DNA of 50,819 nt from an uncultured Pseudomonadota bacterium. GTDB taxonomy: Bacteria; Pseudomonadota; Gammaproteobacteria; Methylococcales; Methylomonadaceae. The stretch covers positions 1 to 50,819 of the forward strand of contig CAIYSZ010000050.1 of NCBI GenBank assembly GCA_903928965.1, in the 5' to 3' direction. Positions 27,127 to 34,420 of the stretch are shown here, one piece after another. Under the pieces are notes generated by a model that was given only the letters and a program-made list of their open reading frames with translations, searched no databases and had not been told where the DNA came from. The stretch's first letter is position 1. Each line of letters starts with the position of its first letter. The translations under genes were made by a program, and so were the position numbers.

Positions 27127-27276
27127 CGCTATTTACCCTACATTATCCACGCCATGCAAAAAGCCGGAGCGGCCGGCATCGGCGCGGGCCGCGGCCAAAT
27201 TACATTAAACCGCGTGCTAAACGACAGCCCCGACGCCCCCGTCATTGAAATCTTCCGCGACGGCCAACTCGGATGA
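27127..27276 (+). pseudogene. Probable remnant of a Cas6-type RAMP endoribonuclease
   Basis: An isolated reading frame encodes RYLPYIIHAMQKAG, then AGIGAGRGQITLNRVLND, and ends at a stop after EIFRDGQLG. From memory, this resembles the central part of CRISPR-associated Cas6 proteins (a 'YLPYFIYAF..G..GIGRGRG.F.L..V' pattern). Only about 48 codons remain, with a stop just upstream and no further cas sequence on either side. It is GC-richer than the adjoining toxin-antitoxin genes. The assignment is tentative. Confidence 0.4.
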
Positions 27277-27377
27277 CCCCAAGGATTCGTGAGAAAATGG
27301 GCAGTAGCGAATAGCCTCATGTGATATGGGGTAAAACAAGCCGTCCGTGACACCAGCCGCCATCCAAGAGCCTAAAT

Positions 27378-27848
27378 TTATTCCTCATTAGCTCCATCAC
27401 TTTCAAGTTTCTTACGTAGAGCTATTAAGACACTGTGGGTCGTTTCTATATCCTTGACTTGAATTCCTTCCGAAAGCTTGTTAATCCACGGGGCTTGCAG
27501 GGACATCGCGGAATCAAAAACCTGTTTTCCATTGTCGGTTAGTACGATAAGCGGGGCTCGCTTATGATGAGGATTAGGTTCAAAGGTAACAAGCCCCTCT
27601 TTTTCCAAATCATTAACAATACGCTGTATATTCTGGCGATTTGCTCCCATATCCCGGGCGATCCATGCAACAGGCTGCGCCCGTTCCGTGGCGACAATGG
27701 CGCCTAAAACCTGCCAGCGAGCGCTTGTTAAGCCCAGATTGGCAACCAATCTATCTCCAGTAGCAAGCATTCGATTATTGAGTCTAAATAAATCAAGGAT
27801 AAGTTCGGTCAAAGCAACGCCTGCCGAGGTTCGGTTAATTTCTATCAT
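27378..27848 (-). CDS. MarR-family transcriptional regulator
   Basis: This is a 156-residue winged-helix repressor. LTSARWQVLGAIVATERAQPVAWIARDMGANRQNIQRIVNDLEKEGLVTFEPNPHHKRAPLIVLTDNGKQVF covers the recognition helix and the wing (D/N-x-R/K-R-A). It is divergent from the monooxygenase-like gene with a 105-base shared promoter region containing a clear palindrome, the standard layout for MarR control of a neighbour. The inducing ligand is unknown. Confidence 0.9.
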   Translation of the reverse strand: MIEINRTSAGVALTELILDLFRLNNRMLATGDRLVANLGLTSARWQVLGAIVATERAQPVAWIARDMGANRQNIQRIVNDLEKEGLVTFEPNPHHKRAPLIVLTDNGKQVFDSAMSLQAPWINKLSEGIQVKDIETTHSVLIALRKKLESDGANEE

Positions 27849-27886
27849 GGTCTCACATCGCTGATTATTGATTTTATGATGCTATA

Positions 27887-27915
27887 TTGACATCATGTTG
27901 TCAATAAGGTATATT
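27887..27915 (+). promoter_or_regulatory. Consensus promoter overlapped by a MarR-type operator
   Basis: TTGACA and TATATT are spaced by exactly 17 bases, facing the monooxygenase-like gene. The -35 box is the left arm of TTGACATCATGTTGTCAA (27887-27904), a palindrome with exact 6-base arms. A MarR dimer bound there would cover the -35. The transcript would have a leader of about 30 bases. Confidence 0.7.
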
Positions 27916-27953
27916 AACATCTCATTGCATAACCATATCAGAAGGAACCAATC

Positions 27954-28322
27954 ATGTCACTTATTCAACCACTAGACCCTTCATTTCCTATCGAAAGTCA
28001 AATCGAAATCGATATTTCCCCAGTCGTTTTGGTAAACATATTCACACTGGATAAGGCAGATGAACAAGACTTCCTCAAAGTCTGGCAAAGCGACGCAGAT
28101 TTTATGAAGCAGCAGCCAGGGTTTATATCAACCCAACTACACCGCGCCATAGGCGAGAGTTTGGTCTATCTAAACTATGCTGTTTGGGAATCAAACGCCG
28201 CATTTAAAGCCGCATTTACGAACCCTGAGTTTTTAGAAAAGCTGTCGTCCTATCCATCTTCCGCGGTTTGCACACCTCATTTGTTTCAGAAAGTCGCTGT
28301 GCCCGGAATCTGTGTCGCATAG
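27954..28322 (+). CDS. Antibiotic biosynthesis monooxygenase (ABM) family protein
   Basis: This is a 122-residue small ferredoxin-like fold protein. VVLVNIFTLDKADEQDFLKVWQSDADFMKQQPGFISTQLHRAIGESLVYLNYAVWESNAAFKAAF is the ABM domain pattern (strand, helix with W, PGF, strand with Y/W). Members act as quinol or heme monooxygenases, or have no known activity; which applies here is not evident. A good AGAAGGAACC ribosome site precedes the ATG. It is divergently transcribed from, and probably repressed by, the MarR protein. Confidence 0.85.
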   Translation: MSLIQPLDPSFPIESQIEIDISPVVLVNIFTLDKADEQDFLKVWQSDADFMKQQPGFISTQLHRAIGESLVYLNYAVWESNAAFKAAFTNPEFLEKLSSYPSSAVCTPHLFQKVAVPGICVA

Positions 28323-28442
28323 CAGCGTTTTTAGTTAATATTAACAATTGCATAAGTTCCCGCATAAAAATTCCGGCAAGGCATGGTTCTAAAGCCAAAA
28401 TATGCGCGGAAACTTATGCAACGATTAATACCGGAGAAAACC

Positions 28443-28688
28443 ATGTTAAAAACCATACACCCAGTTGCTGGCGGAATTGCACTCATTACAATTGCGACTT
28501 TTTGGTTATCAACAATTTTTAGCGAGCTATTCGCGTCCCCCCATCACCAACCCCCTAGCCTCAACCAAATCCTTAACCGTATCGGTAGCCACCCCGGAAA
28601 CCGGCTCCTGCTCGCCATGCAAATACTGCCAGCGCCGCCCAACCCCGGCATGATACGCGGCCAGCATGTCCCTATCCTTATCGCCTAA
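28443..28688 (+). pseudogene. Truncated small membrane protein running into the gmhB 3' end
   Basis: A good ribosome site (CCGGAGAAAA) precedes MLKTIHPVAGGIALITIATFWLSTIFSELFAS, one transmembrane helix typical of the start of a small multi-pass membrane protein. The frame then crosses into sequence antisense to gmhB and becomes proline-rich nonsense until a chance stop. The join is near 28528-28540, at the gmhB stop codon. The rest of the gene appears to have been deleted. It is 120 bases after the ABM gene and was probably co-transcribed with it. Confidence 0.65.
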
Positions 28689-29081
28689 CATAATAGATTC
28701 CGGCATGGACAAACGATGCGCCAGCGCCGCTTTCAACAACATACCGGGATAAGGTTTGCGGTCGAACGAATCTTGCTGGTATACCCCCACCCCTTGCTCG
28801 GCATGGTAAGGGCAATAATACACATCGCTTATACTAACCCCTTGCGCGGCGAATTGCCGCACCATCCAATCGTTTAACACGGCAAACTCGGCTTCGGAAA
28901 AAAAACCGCGGCCAATGCCAGCCTGATTGGTGGCCACAATTAACTTAAACCCAAGTTCCTGGGCGGCGCGGCATAAATCGAATATGCCATCGATAAAATG
29001 AAAATCCTCGATTTTATAAACATAACCAGGGTCGTGGTTTATCACCCCGTCCCGGTCCAAAAACAAAGCCTTGTTTAACAT
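28527..29081 (-). CDS. gmhB: D-glycero-D-manno-heptose 1,7-bisphosphate phosphatase (HAD-IIIA)
   Basis: This is a 184-residue HAD phosphatase. FLDRDGVINHDPGYV holds the nucleophile pair DxD, ATNQAGIGRG is motif II, FDRKPYPGML holds the motif III Lys, and MLGDKDRDMLAA is motif IV. Its place behind hddA and hddC supports action on heptose 1,7-bisphosphate. Oddly, the zinc loop is only half present: CPYH remains, but the usual C-x-C before RKP is S-F-D. That points to a divergent GmhB or another sugar phosphatase. A 572-base repeat block separates it from hddC. Confidence 0.85.
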   Translation of the reverse strand: MLNKALFLDRDGVINHDPGYVYKIEDFHFIDGIFDLCRAAQELGFKLIVATNQAGIGRGFFSEAEFAVLNDWMVRQFAAQGVSISDVYYCPYHAEQGVGVYQQDSFDRKPYPGMLLKAALAHRLSMPESIMLGDKDRDMLAAYHAGVGRRWQYLHGEQEPVSGVATDTVKDLVEARGLVMGGRE

Positions 29082-29120
29082 ATTGTAATATTGAAATAAT
29101 AAATTTTAATCTAGTATCAT

Positions 29121-29650
29121 GCAGCATCCTACGGCTAGCTGGCGGAAAAAATAATAGGCCGCCAATCAACCCATCACCCGAGGCCTTGGCAACCGGGGAC
29201 GGTTGGCGGGGGTGTGGGAGGCATGGATGCCGACCCCAAGCCTCCACGGATGGATTCACGGCGTCCCCCGACAGCCGTCCCCGGTTGCCAAGGCCGGCTG
29301 GAAGCCTATAGCCTTTTACTTGAGCTACCGCGATTGTCCCGGCTACATCTAACGATGCGCTTCGCTACGCGAAGCAGCATCCTACAGCTAGCTGGCGGAA
29401 AAAATAACAGGCCGCCAATCAACCCATCACCCGAGGCCTTGGCAGCCGGGGAAGCGACGCCAATAGCCTTTTATTGAACTACCGCGATTGTCCCGGCTAC
29501 GTCAAACGATGCGCTTCGCTACGCGAAGCAGCATCCTACGGCTAGCTGGCGGAAAAAACAGGCCGCCAATCAACCCATCACCCGAGGCCTTGGCGGCCGG
29601 GGACGGTTGGCGGGGGTGTGGGAGGCATGGAAGCGTGATTGCCCCGGCGC
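29121..29650. repeat. Three REP-like repeat units with hairpin junctions
   Basis: Three units start with GCAGCATCCTAC(A/G)GCTAGCTGGCGG and share AGGCCGCCAATCAACCCATC and ACCCGAGGCCTTGGC (starts near 29121, 29375, 29529). Units 1 and 2 both contain ACCGCGATTGTCCCGGCTAC. The junctions are the hairpin GCTTCGCTACGCGAAGC (29359-29375 and 29513-29529). Unit 1 also has exact 21-base inverted arms at 29182-29202 and 29275-29295. The block is not coding. It separates gmhB from hddC and may attenuate transcription. Confidence 0.8.
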
Positions 29651-29653
29651 CTA

Positions 29654-30343
29654 CTACAACTTAACCAACTCAGTCCGCGCCCGCAAATAATCCTCCGGCA
29701 CACCGATATCTATAAAACTGGAACGGGTAACAAAATAATCCAAATCCAAGCCAGATAAAACTCCCCGCTCCAAAAAATCCGTTTCAAAAGAAAATTTAAC
29801 TCCCGGCGCAAAATCATCCAATAAAGTTTTAGACACCACATAACAACCGGCGTTGACCAAACCCGGCCCGCCGCCGCGCTTTTCCAAAAATCCGGTAATT
29901 CGCTCCGCCTCCACCTCGACCCGCCCAAAGCGGCCTGTGTCCTCCACCTCCCGCACCACCACCAACGGCAAGCGCCTAGCTTGCCAGCGGCCTTCGATTT
30001 CAGCCGCTTCCAGACGCAAATAAGTATCACCGTTCAACACAAACGCATGCTCGCCGTCCAGCAGCGGCAAAGCCAACCGCAACGCGCCCCCCGTACCCAG
30101 CGGAGCCTCCTCCACGCTATAAACCAACCGCATGCCGGCGTAGGCGTCGCCGAAATGCGTCATAATCATCCCCGCTTGATAACCCAAGGCCAGAATAACC
30201 CGCTCGAACCCCTGCCCGGCCAACATATCCAGCAATATGGCCAAAAAAGGCCGCCCGTTGACCGGGGCCAGACATTTCGGCAGGTCTGGAACCGCCGTTT
30301 TTAAGCGCGTGCCCAGGCCGCCCGCTAAAATAATCGCTTCCAT
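29654..30343 (-). CDS. hddC: D-glycero-alpha-D-manno-heptose 1-phosphate guanylyltransferase
   Basis: This is a 229-residue nucleotidyltransferase. The N-terminal AIILAGGLGTRLKTAVPDLPKCLAPVNGRPFL is the pyrophosphorylase signature, FVLNGDTYLRL holds the metal-binding Asp, and EKRGGGPGLVNAGCYVVSK matches the product-binding loop. Position next to hddA makes GDP-heptose formation the likely role; UTP- or CTP-using relatives look similar, so nucleotide choice is inferred. It lies 30 bases after hddA. Confidence 0.8.
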   Translation of the reverse strand: MEAIILAGGLGTRLKTAVPDLPKCLAPVNGRPFLAILLDMLAGQGFERVILALGYQAGMIMTHFGDAYAGMRLVYSVEEAPLGTGGALRLALPLLDGEHAFVLNGDTYLRLEAAEIEGRWQARRLPLVVVREVEDTGRFGRVEVEAERITGFLEKRGGGPGLVNAGCYVVSKTLLDDFAPGVKFSFETDFLERGVLSGLDLDYFVTRSSFIDIGVPEDYLRARTELVKL

Positions 30344-30373
30344 GATAAAGGCCTTGGCGCGCCGCCCATGATA

Positions 30374-31435
30374 TTATCCTCCATGGATTCTCCACGCTTG
30401 AGAACCATGCTTGGTAAAATGGCAGTTGCTGATCTTGCCGTCAAATCGCTCCAGCGTGCGTATCACCTGCATACGCTTATCGGGAGGCGCGAAAAACATC
30501 ATAAAACCGCCGCCGCCGGCCCCGGACACCTTGCCGGCCAAGGCCCCGGCGCTGATCGCCGCGGCATGGATTTCCTCAATAATCGGGGTGGTCACGGTTT
30601 TGGCGGTGTTTTTCTTGCTGACCCAGCCTTGATGCATGGAGGCGACAAAACCGTTGAAATCGCCGCGCAGCAGGCATTCCTTCATATGCACCGCTTCCAG
30701 CTTGATACTGTGCATGGCTTGTAGGGTCTTGGTTTCGCCCTGGGATAGCTGATTGCTTTGATCAAATATAATATTCGCCGATTCCCTGGAAACGCCGGTA
30801 TAAAACAAAACCAAAGACGCTTCCAATTCATGGATTATCCAATTCTTAATCCGCAACGGATTAATAACCGTCCGGTTATCGGCGTAAAACTCCATGAAAT
30901 TAAACCCGCCGAACGTAGCCGAGAACTGATCTTGCCTGCCGCCTAACAAGCCGCAATCAATGCGTTCTATTTTATAGGCCAGCGACGCGATAGTGTAATC
31001 GTCCAAGGGCAGATTCAGCAATTCCATGAAAGCGCGGATCATGGCCACCACCAAGGTCGACGACGAACCCAAGCCGGAACCCGCCGGCGCATCGCAAAAC
31101 GTGCTTAATTCTATCGCCAGCGGCTGATTGGCGTTATAAAGACTTACGATTTCGTTATACACCGCCTTATGCAAAGCCAGATGCTTATCCAATGCATAAG
31201 CGGCGGCCAACGGCAGCTCCTCTTCCTGCTGCTGGTCGGCGGCGATAAATTTAACGTATTGTGAATTGTTTTCCTTGATTACCGCGTAAGCATAGCGGTC
31301 GATAGTGGCGTTTAAAACATAACCGCCATGGATGTCGCAATAAGGACTCAAGTCGGTGCCGCCGCCGGCGAATCCTAGACGTAACGGCGCGCGGGCGCGG
31401 ATAATCACATTGTCCCCTTGGGTGTTTAAACCCAT
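30374..31435 (-). CDS. hddA: D-glycero-alpha-D-manno-heptose 7-phosphate kinase
   Basis: This is a 353-residue GHMP-family kinase that makes heptose 1,7-bisphosphate for GDP-heptose synthesis. IIRARAPLRLGFAGGGTDLSPYCDIHGG is the characteristic N-terminus, DAPAGSGLGSSSTLVVAMI is the ATP loop, and GKVSGAGGGGFMMFFAPPDKR is GHMP motif 3. It is the first gene of the hddA-hddC-(repeats)-gmhB run. The sedoheptulose-7-phosphate isomerase needed upstream is not in the window. Confidence 0.9.
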   Translation of the reverse strand: MGLNTQGDNVIIRARAPLRLGFAGGGTDLSPYCDIHGGYVLNATIDRYAYAVIKENNSQYVKFIAADQQQEEELPLAAAYALDKHLALHKAVYNEIVSLYNANQPLAIELSTFCDAPAGSGLGSSSTLVVAMIRAFMELLNLPLDDYTIASLAYKIERIDCGLLGGRQDQFSATFGGFNFMEFYADNRTVINPLRIKNWIIHELEASLVLFYTGVSRESANIIFDQSNQLSQGETKTLQAMHSIKLEAVHMKECLLRGDFNGFVASMHQGWVSKKNTAKTVTTPIIEEIHAAAISAGALAGKVSGAGGGGFMMFFAPPDKRMQVIRTLERFDGKISNCHFTKHGSQAWRIHGG

Positions 31436-31613
31436 ATGTCCTATAGGGTTTCATGATTACCAACAAGCTTCTAGGCGTTCTCACGCTTTTTTGGCTTGGC
31501 TGAAACTTGCCGGAAATCAGGTATGGTTTTTAGTTACGCGTCTTAAAGGTAAAACGGCGCGGCCGGGCGGAATTATATGACCGGGGCGCGGTTTGCATTA
31601 ACCGGCGGTAGTA

Positions 31614-33041
31614 TTAACCGTCGCGCGGAATCTGGAGCACCTGCCCGACTCTTAAATTGCCGTCCGGCATATTATTGGCCAAACGCAAGGCCCGCATCGA
31701 CACTTTATATTGCTGGGCTATGCCTAGCAAAGTATCGCCGCGGCTAATAACATGTTGCTGCGCGGGCGCGACGGCTTGCATTATGGGTTTGTTTTCCTCG
31801 GCCGCCGGAGCTGTGGGCGTCGATTTAACCGCCAGCGCCGGTTTGGCCGCGCCGGATAGCCGCGCGAATAAGGTATCGCCGGGTGCGTATTGGCGAAAAT
31901 GCGCCAGCACGCCGCCAAAAATGGCCGCCGCCATTTTGTCTTGATAAGCACGGCTCAACAGCCTTTGTTCCTCAAGCGGATTAGAGATAAACGCCGTCTC
32001 CACCAATATGGACGGAATATCCCCCGACTTAAGCACCACGAAACCGGCTTTTTGCACCGCTTCACGGTGCACGCCGCTTAAACTGCCAACCCGGCGCAGC
32101 ACGTGCGCGCCCGCATTTTGGCTGGCTTCCTTAGAGGCCTTGTTGGTTAAATCCTGCAACACGTTGGCCAATAGCGGCGAGGCGTCGCTCACGCTGGAAT
32201 CCCCGTCCGCGGCGTTTTCGCTGTCCGCCAACCAGCGCGCGCCGGCGCTGGAAGCGCCCCGGTTAGCCAAAGTGTATACCGAAGCGCCGTGCGCGCTGGC
32301 GTCCATAAAAGCGTCGGCATGAATGGACAGCAGCAAATCCGCCTTGGCCTCTTGCGCCAAGCGCACCCGCTCCGGCAAGTGCACAAAATAGTCGCCGTCG
32401 CGTATCATCACCGCACGCATGCCGGGTTGAGCGTCCACCAATTGTTGCAAGCGGCGGGCGATGGCAAATACCACGTCCTTTTCCCGCGCGCCGCCGGCCC
32501 CTTGCGCCCCGACGTCCTTGCCGCCGTGGCCGGCGTCTATCGCCACCACGATGTCACGCCCTTTTTTAGCCGCGGGCGGAGCGGAGGGCTTGCGCGCCGC
32601 CTGCGCAACCACGGGCTTGACGGCGAACGCGGCCTCCGGCGCCACGGCTGGAGCAGCCGCGGGCGGTGTTTTAGGAGTCAGGTCGAAGGTAAAATCCATG
32701 CCGCCGTCTTTAGCGGTTTGGCTCATTTTGCCGCCGGCCTCGGTCGTCAAATGCAGGACCACGCGCAAATCGGCTGCGTGAACGCCCACGCGCAGGCGGC
32801 TAAACAGAGGATGATTGACGGGTTGCGGCAGGTCGCGCGGCAAACGCGTATTGGCGAAATCGACCACCAGCCGATTCGGATTAGTCAATATAAAATAATG
32901 CGCTTTGCACGGTGCGGACAATTGAAACAGCGCCTGATTGGAAGCGTAATTGACGCCGGTTAAGTCAACCGGGTCGGCCCAGGCCGGGAGTAGGCGGATT
33001 AATAATCCGAAAAAAATCAACCAACGGCTGGGGCCAGGCAT
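31614..33041 (-). CDS. amiC: N-acetylmuramoyl-L-alanine amidase with AMIN and LysM domains
   Basis: This is a 475-residue periplasmic cell-separation amidase. I start at the ATG giving MPGPSRWLIFFGLLIRLLPAWADPV, a clear signal peptide; upstream codons would run into tsaE. An AMIN domain follows (VDFANTRLPRDLPQPV). The zinc amidase_3 domain shows AIDAGHGGKDVGAQG, LLSIHADAF and LVETAFISNPLEEQRLL. A C-terminal LysM (HVISRGDTLLGIAQQYKVSMRALRLANNM) binds murein. The tsaE-amidase order is common in Gammaproteobacteria. The symbol could equally be amiB. Confidence 0.93.
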   Translation of the reverse strand: MPGPSRWLIFFGLLIRLLPAWADPVDLTGVNYASNQALFQLSAPCKAHYFILTNPNRLVVDFANTRLPRDLPQPVNHPLFSRLRVGVHAADLRVVLHLTTEAGGKMSQTAKDGGMDFTFDLTPKTPPAAAPAVAPEAAFAVKPVVAQAARKPSAPPAAKKGRDIVVAIDAGHGGKDVGAQGAGGAREKDVVFAIARRLQQLVDAQPGMRAVMIRDGDYFVHLPERVRLAQEAKADLLLSIHADAFMDASAHGASVYTLANRGASSAGARWLADSENAADGDSSVSDASPLLANVLQDLTNKASKEASQNAGAHVLRRVGSLSGVHREAVQKAGFVVLKSGDIPSILVETAFISNPLEEQRLLSRAYQDKMAAAIFGGVLAHFRQYAPGDTLFARLSGAAKPALAVKSTPTAPAAEENKPIMQAVAPAQQHVISRGDTLLGIAQQYKVSMRALRLANNMPDGNLRVGQVLQIPRDG

Positions 33042-33103
33042 AATGAGGGAACCTAAAGGTAGCGGCGATTTTACTATAGCTGCTTTAATTATAACAACGC
33101 GGT

Positions 33104-33607
33104 TTAGATTTTCCAGTGCCGATGTAAAGTTTTTTCCAATTCCGGATTTTCGGCGCGCCATTGCAATAAACGTTGCCCGGCGTGGTGGCTTAAGCGCAAG
33201 GTTAAATTCGGGGCCGGCAATAGCCCCGCGCCCATTTCCGGCCATTCGATCATACACAAGGCCGGCTGGCGTAAATAATCCTCAATCCCTAGCCATAGCA
33301 GTTCTTCCGGGTCGCTGAGCCGGTATAGATCAAAATGAAACACCCGCCGTTCGCCAAGCTCGTATTCCTCCACCAGGGCGTAAGTCGGGCTTCTAACCGC
33401 GCCGAGGTAACCCCCGGCGCGCAATAATCCGCGGGCGAAAGTCGTTTTACCGGCCCCCAATTCACCGTGCAGGAATACCAGCAAACGTTCGGGCGCCAGA
33501 CGCCAAAGCGCCGCGCCCAGCGCCTCGGTGGCTTCGGCGTCGGGCAGCAGCAATTGCCGGCGCGGTTCGCCCGCATGTTCAGCCGTTGCCGTCACCTGAG
33601 CAGCCAT
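33104..33607 (-). CDS. tsaE: tRNA threonylcarbamoyladenosine biosynthesis ATPase TsaE
   Basis: This is a 167-residue ATPase that supports TsaB/TsaD in making t6A37 on ANN-decoding tRNAs. The P-loop FLHGELGAGKTTFARGLL is at about 45-62. VRSPTYALVEEYELG and FHFDLYRLSDPEELLWLGIEDYL are family signatures, and CMIEWPEMG holds the late Trp-Pro motif. It starts 9 bases after dsbC and is followed by the amidase gene. Confidence 0.95.
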   Translation of the reverse strand: MAAQVTATAEHAGEPRRQLLLPDAEATEALGAALWRLAPERLLVFLHGELGAGKTTFARGLLRAGGYLGAVRSPTYALVEEYELGERRVFHFDLYRLSDPEELLWLGIEDYLRQPALCMIEWPEMGAGLLPAPNLTLRLSHHAGQRLLQWRAENPELEKTLHRHWKI

Positions 33608-33616
33608 CGCCGCCGC

Positions 33617-34330
33617 TTATTGCTCCTTGGACAAAATGCTGGCCAATTTGGCCGCCGGTACGTAGCCCGGCAACAAAGTGCCTTTTTCGGTGACGATCAT
33701 CGGCGTGCCGTTCATGCCGAAGTCCTCGCCCAAGGCCATATGCGAATCAATAGGATGGTTGCATGGTTTAGAGTCCGGGGTCTCGCCTTTTTTGGCCGCC
33801 GTCAAAGCCTTGTTGCGGTCTTCGGCGCACCAAACGGCAATCGCTTTTTTATAAGACTCGGAGCCCTTGCCGGCGCGGGGGTAAAACAAATAACGCACGG
33901 TAATGCCTTGCGCCATATATTGTTCAATTTCGGAATGCAGTTTGCGGCAATAACCGCAATCAATGTCGGTAAACACCGAAACCGAATATTTACTATTTTC
34001 CGGTTTGAATACTATCATTTTTTCCGCGCCCATTTTATCCAACTCGGCTTTACGCACGCCGGACATTTTGGTTTCGGTAATATTTTTCTTGGCCCCGACG
34101 TCGAAAACCTGGCCTTGAATAAAAAATTTGCCGTCGTTGGATATGTAAAACAAATTGGCGCCGATTTTAACCTCGGACACGCCGGGCAATTCAGAGGGTT
34201 TAATGCTGTCAATCGGGGCGTCAGGCATGAAACCGGCCAAGGCTTTTTTAATCGCCGCTTCATCCGCGTTAGCCGCGCCGAACCATGCCAGCGCGGACGC
34301 CAACAAAATTAAATTCAAAAAATTCTTCAT
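33617..34330 (-). CDS. dsbC: Thiol:disulfide isomerase DsbC
   Basis: This is a 237-residue periplasmic disulfide isomerase. A signal peptide (NLILLASALAWFGAANA) precedes a dimerisation domain (ALAGFMPDAPIDSIKPSELPGVSEVKIG). The thioredoxin-fold domain carries the CGYC active site in FTDIDCGYCRKLH near residue 125, and a cis-Pro in GTPMIVTEKGTLLPGY. I chose the ATG (MKNFLN) over an upstream in-frame TTG. DsbD, which would reduce it, is not in the window. Confidence 0.95.
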   Translation of the reverse strand: MKNFLNLILLASALAWFGAANADEAAIKKALAGFMPDAPIDSIKPSELPGVSEVKIGANLFYISNDGKFFIQGQVFDVGAKKNITETKMSGVRKAELDKMGAEKMIVFKPENSKYSVSVFTDIDCGYCRKLHSEIEQYMAQGITVRYLFYPRAGKGSESYKKAIAVWCAEDRNKALTAAKKGETPDSKPCNHPIDSHMALGEDFGMNGTPMIVTEKGTLLPGYVPAAKLASILSKEQ

Positions 34331-34420
34331 GATGTTATAAACCAAGCTAGGATAAAAAAAGTCTTGCCGCGGATTAAGAGCACGTTCTGCTAATAGACCG
34401 CGGTCATGGGCTAACGTTCC

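Noticed and set aside
29121-29650. CRISPR array
   Set aside because: The repeated units are over 100 bases long, unequal in length and joined by hairpins, without short uniform repeats and unique spacers; they fit REP-like elements.
32289-32963. A 224-codon frame antisense to the amidase gene
   Set aside because: It lies entirely within the well-supported amidase gene on the other strand and shows no protein family features.
33467-34312. A 281-codon plus-strand frame opposite tsaE and dsbC
   Set aside because: Both opposite-strand genes are certain, and the frame is repetitive in F/G/H without motifs.
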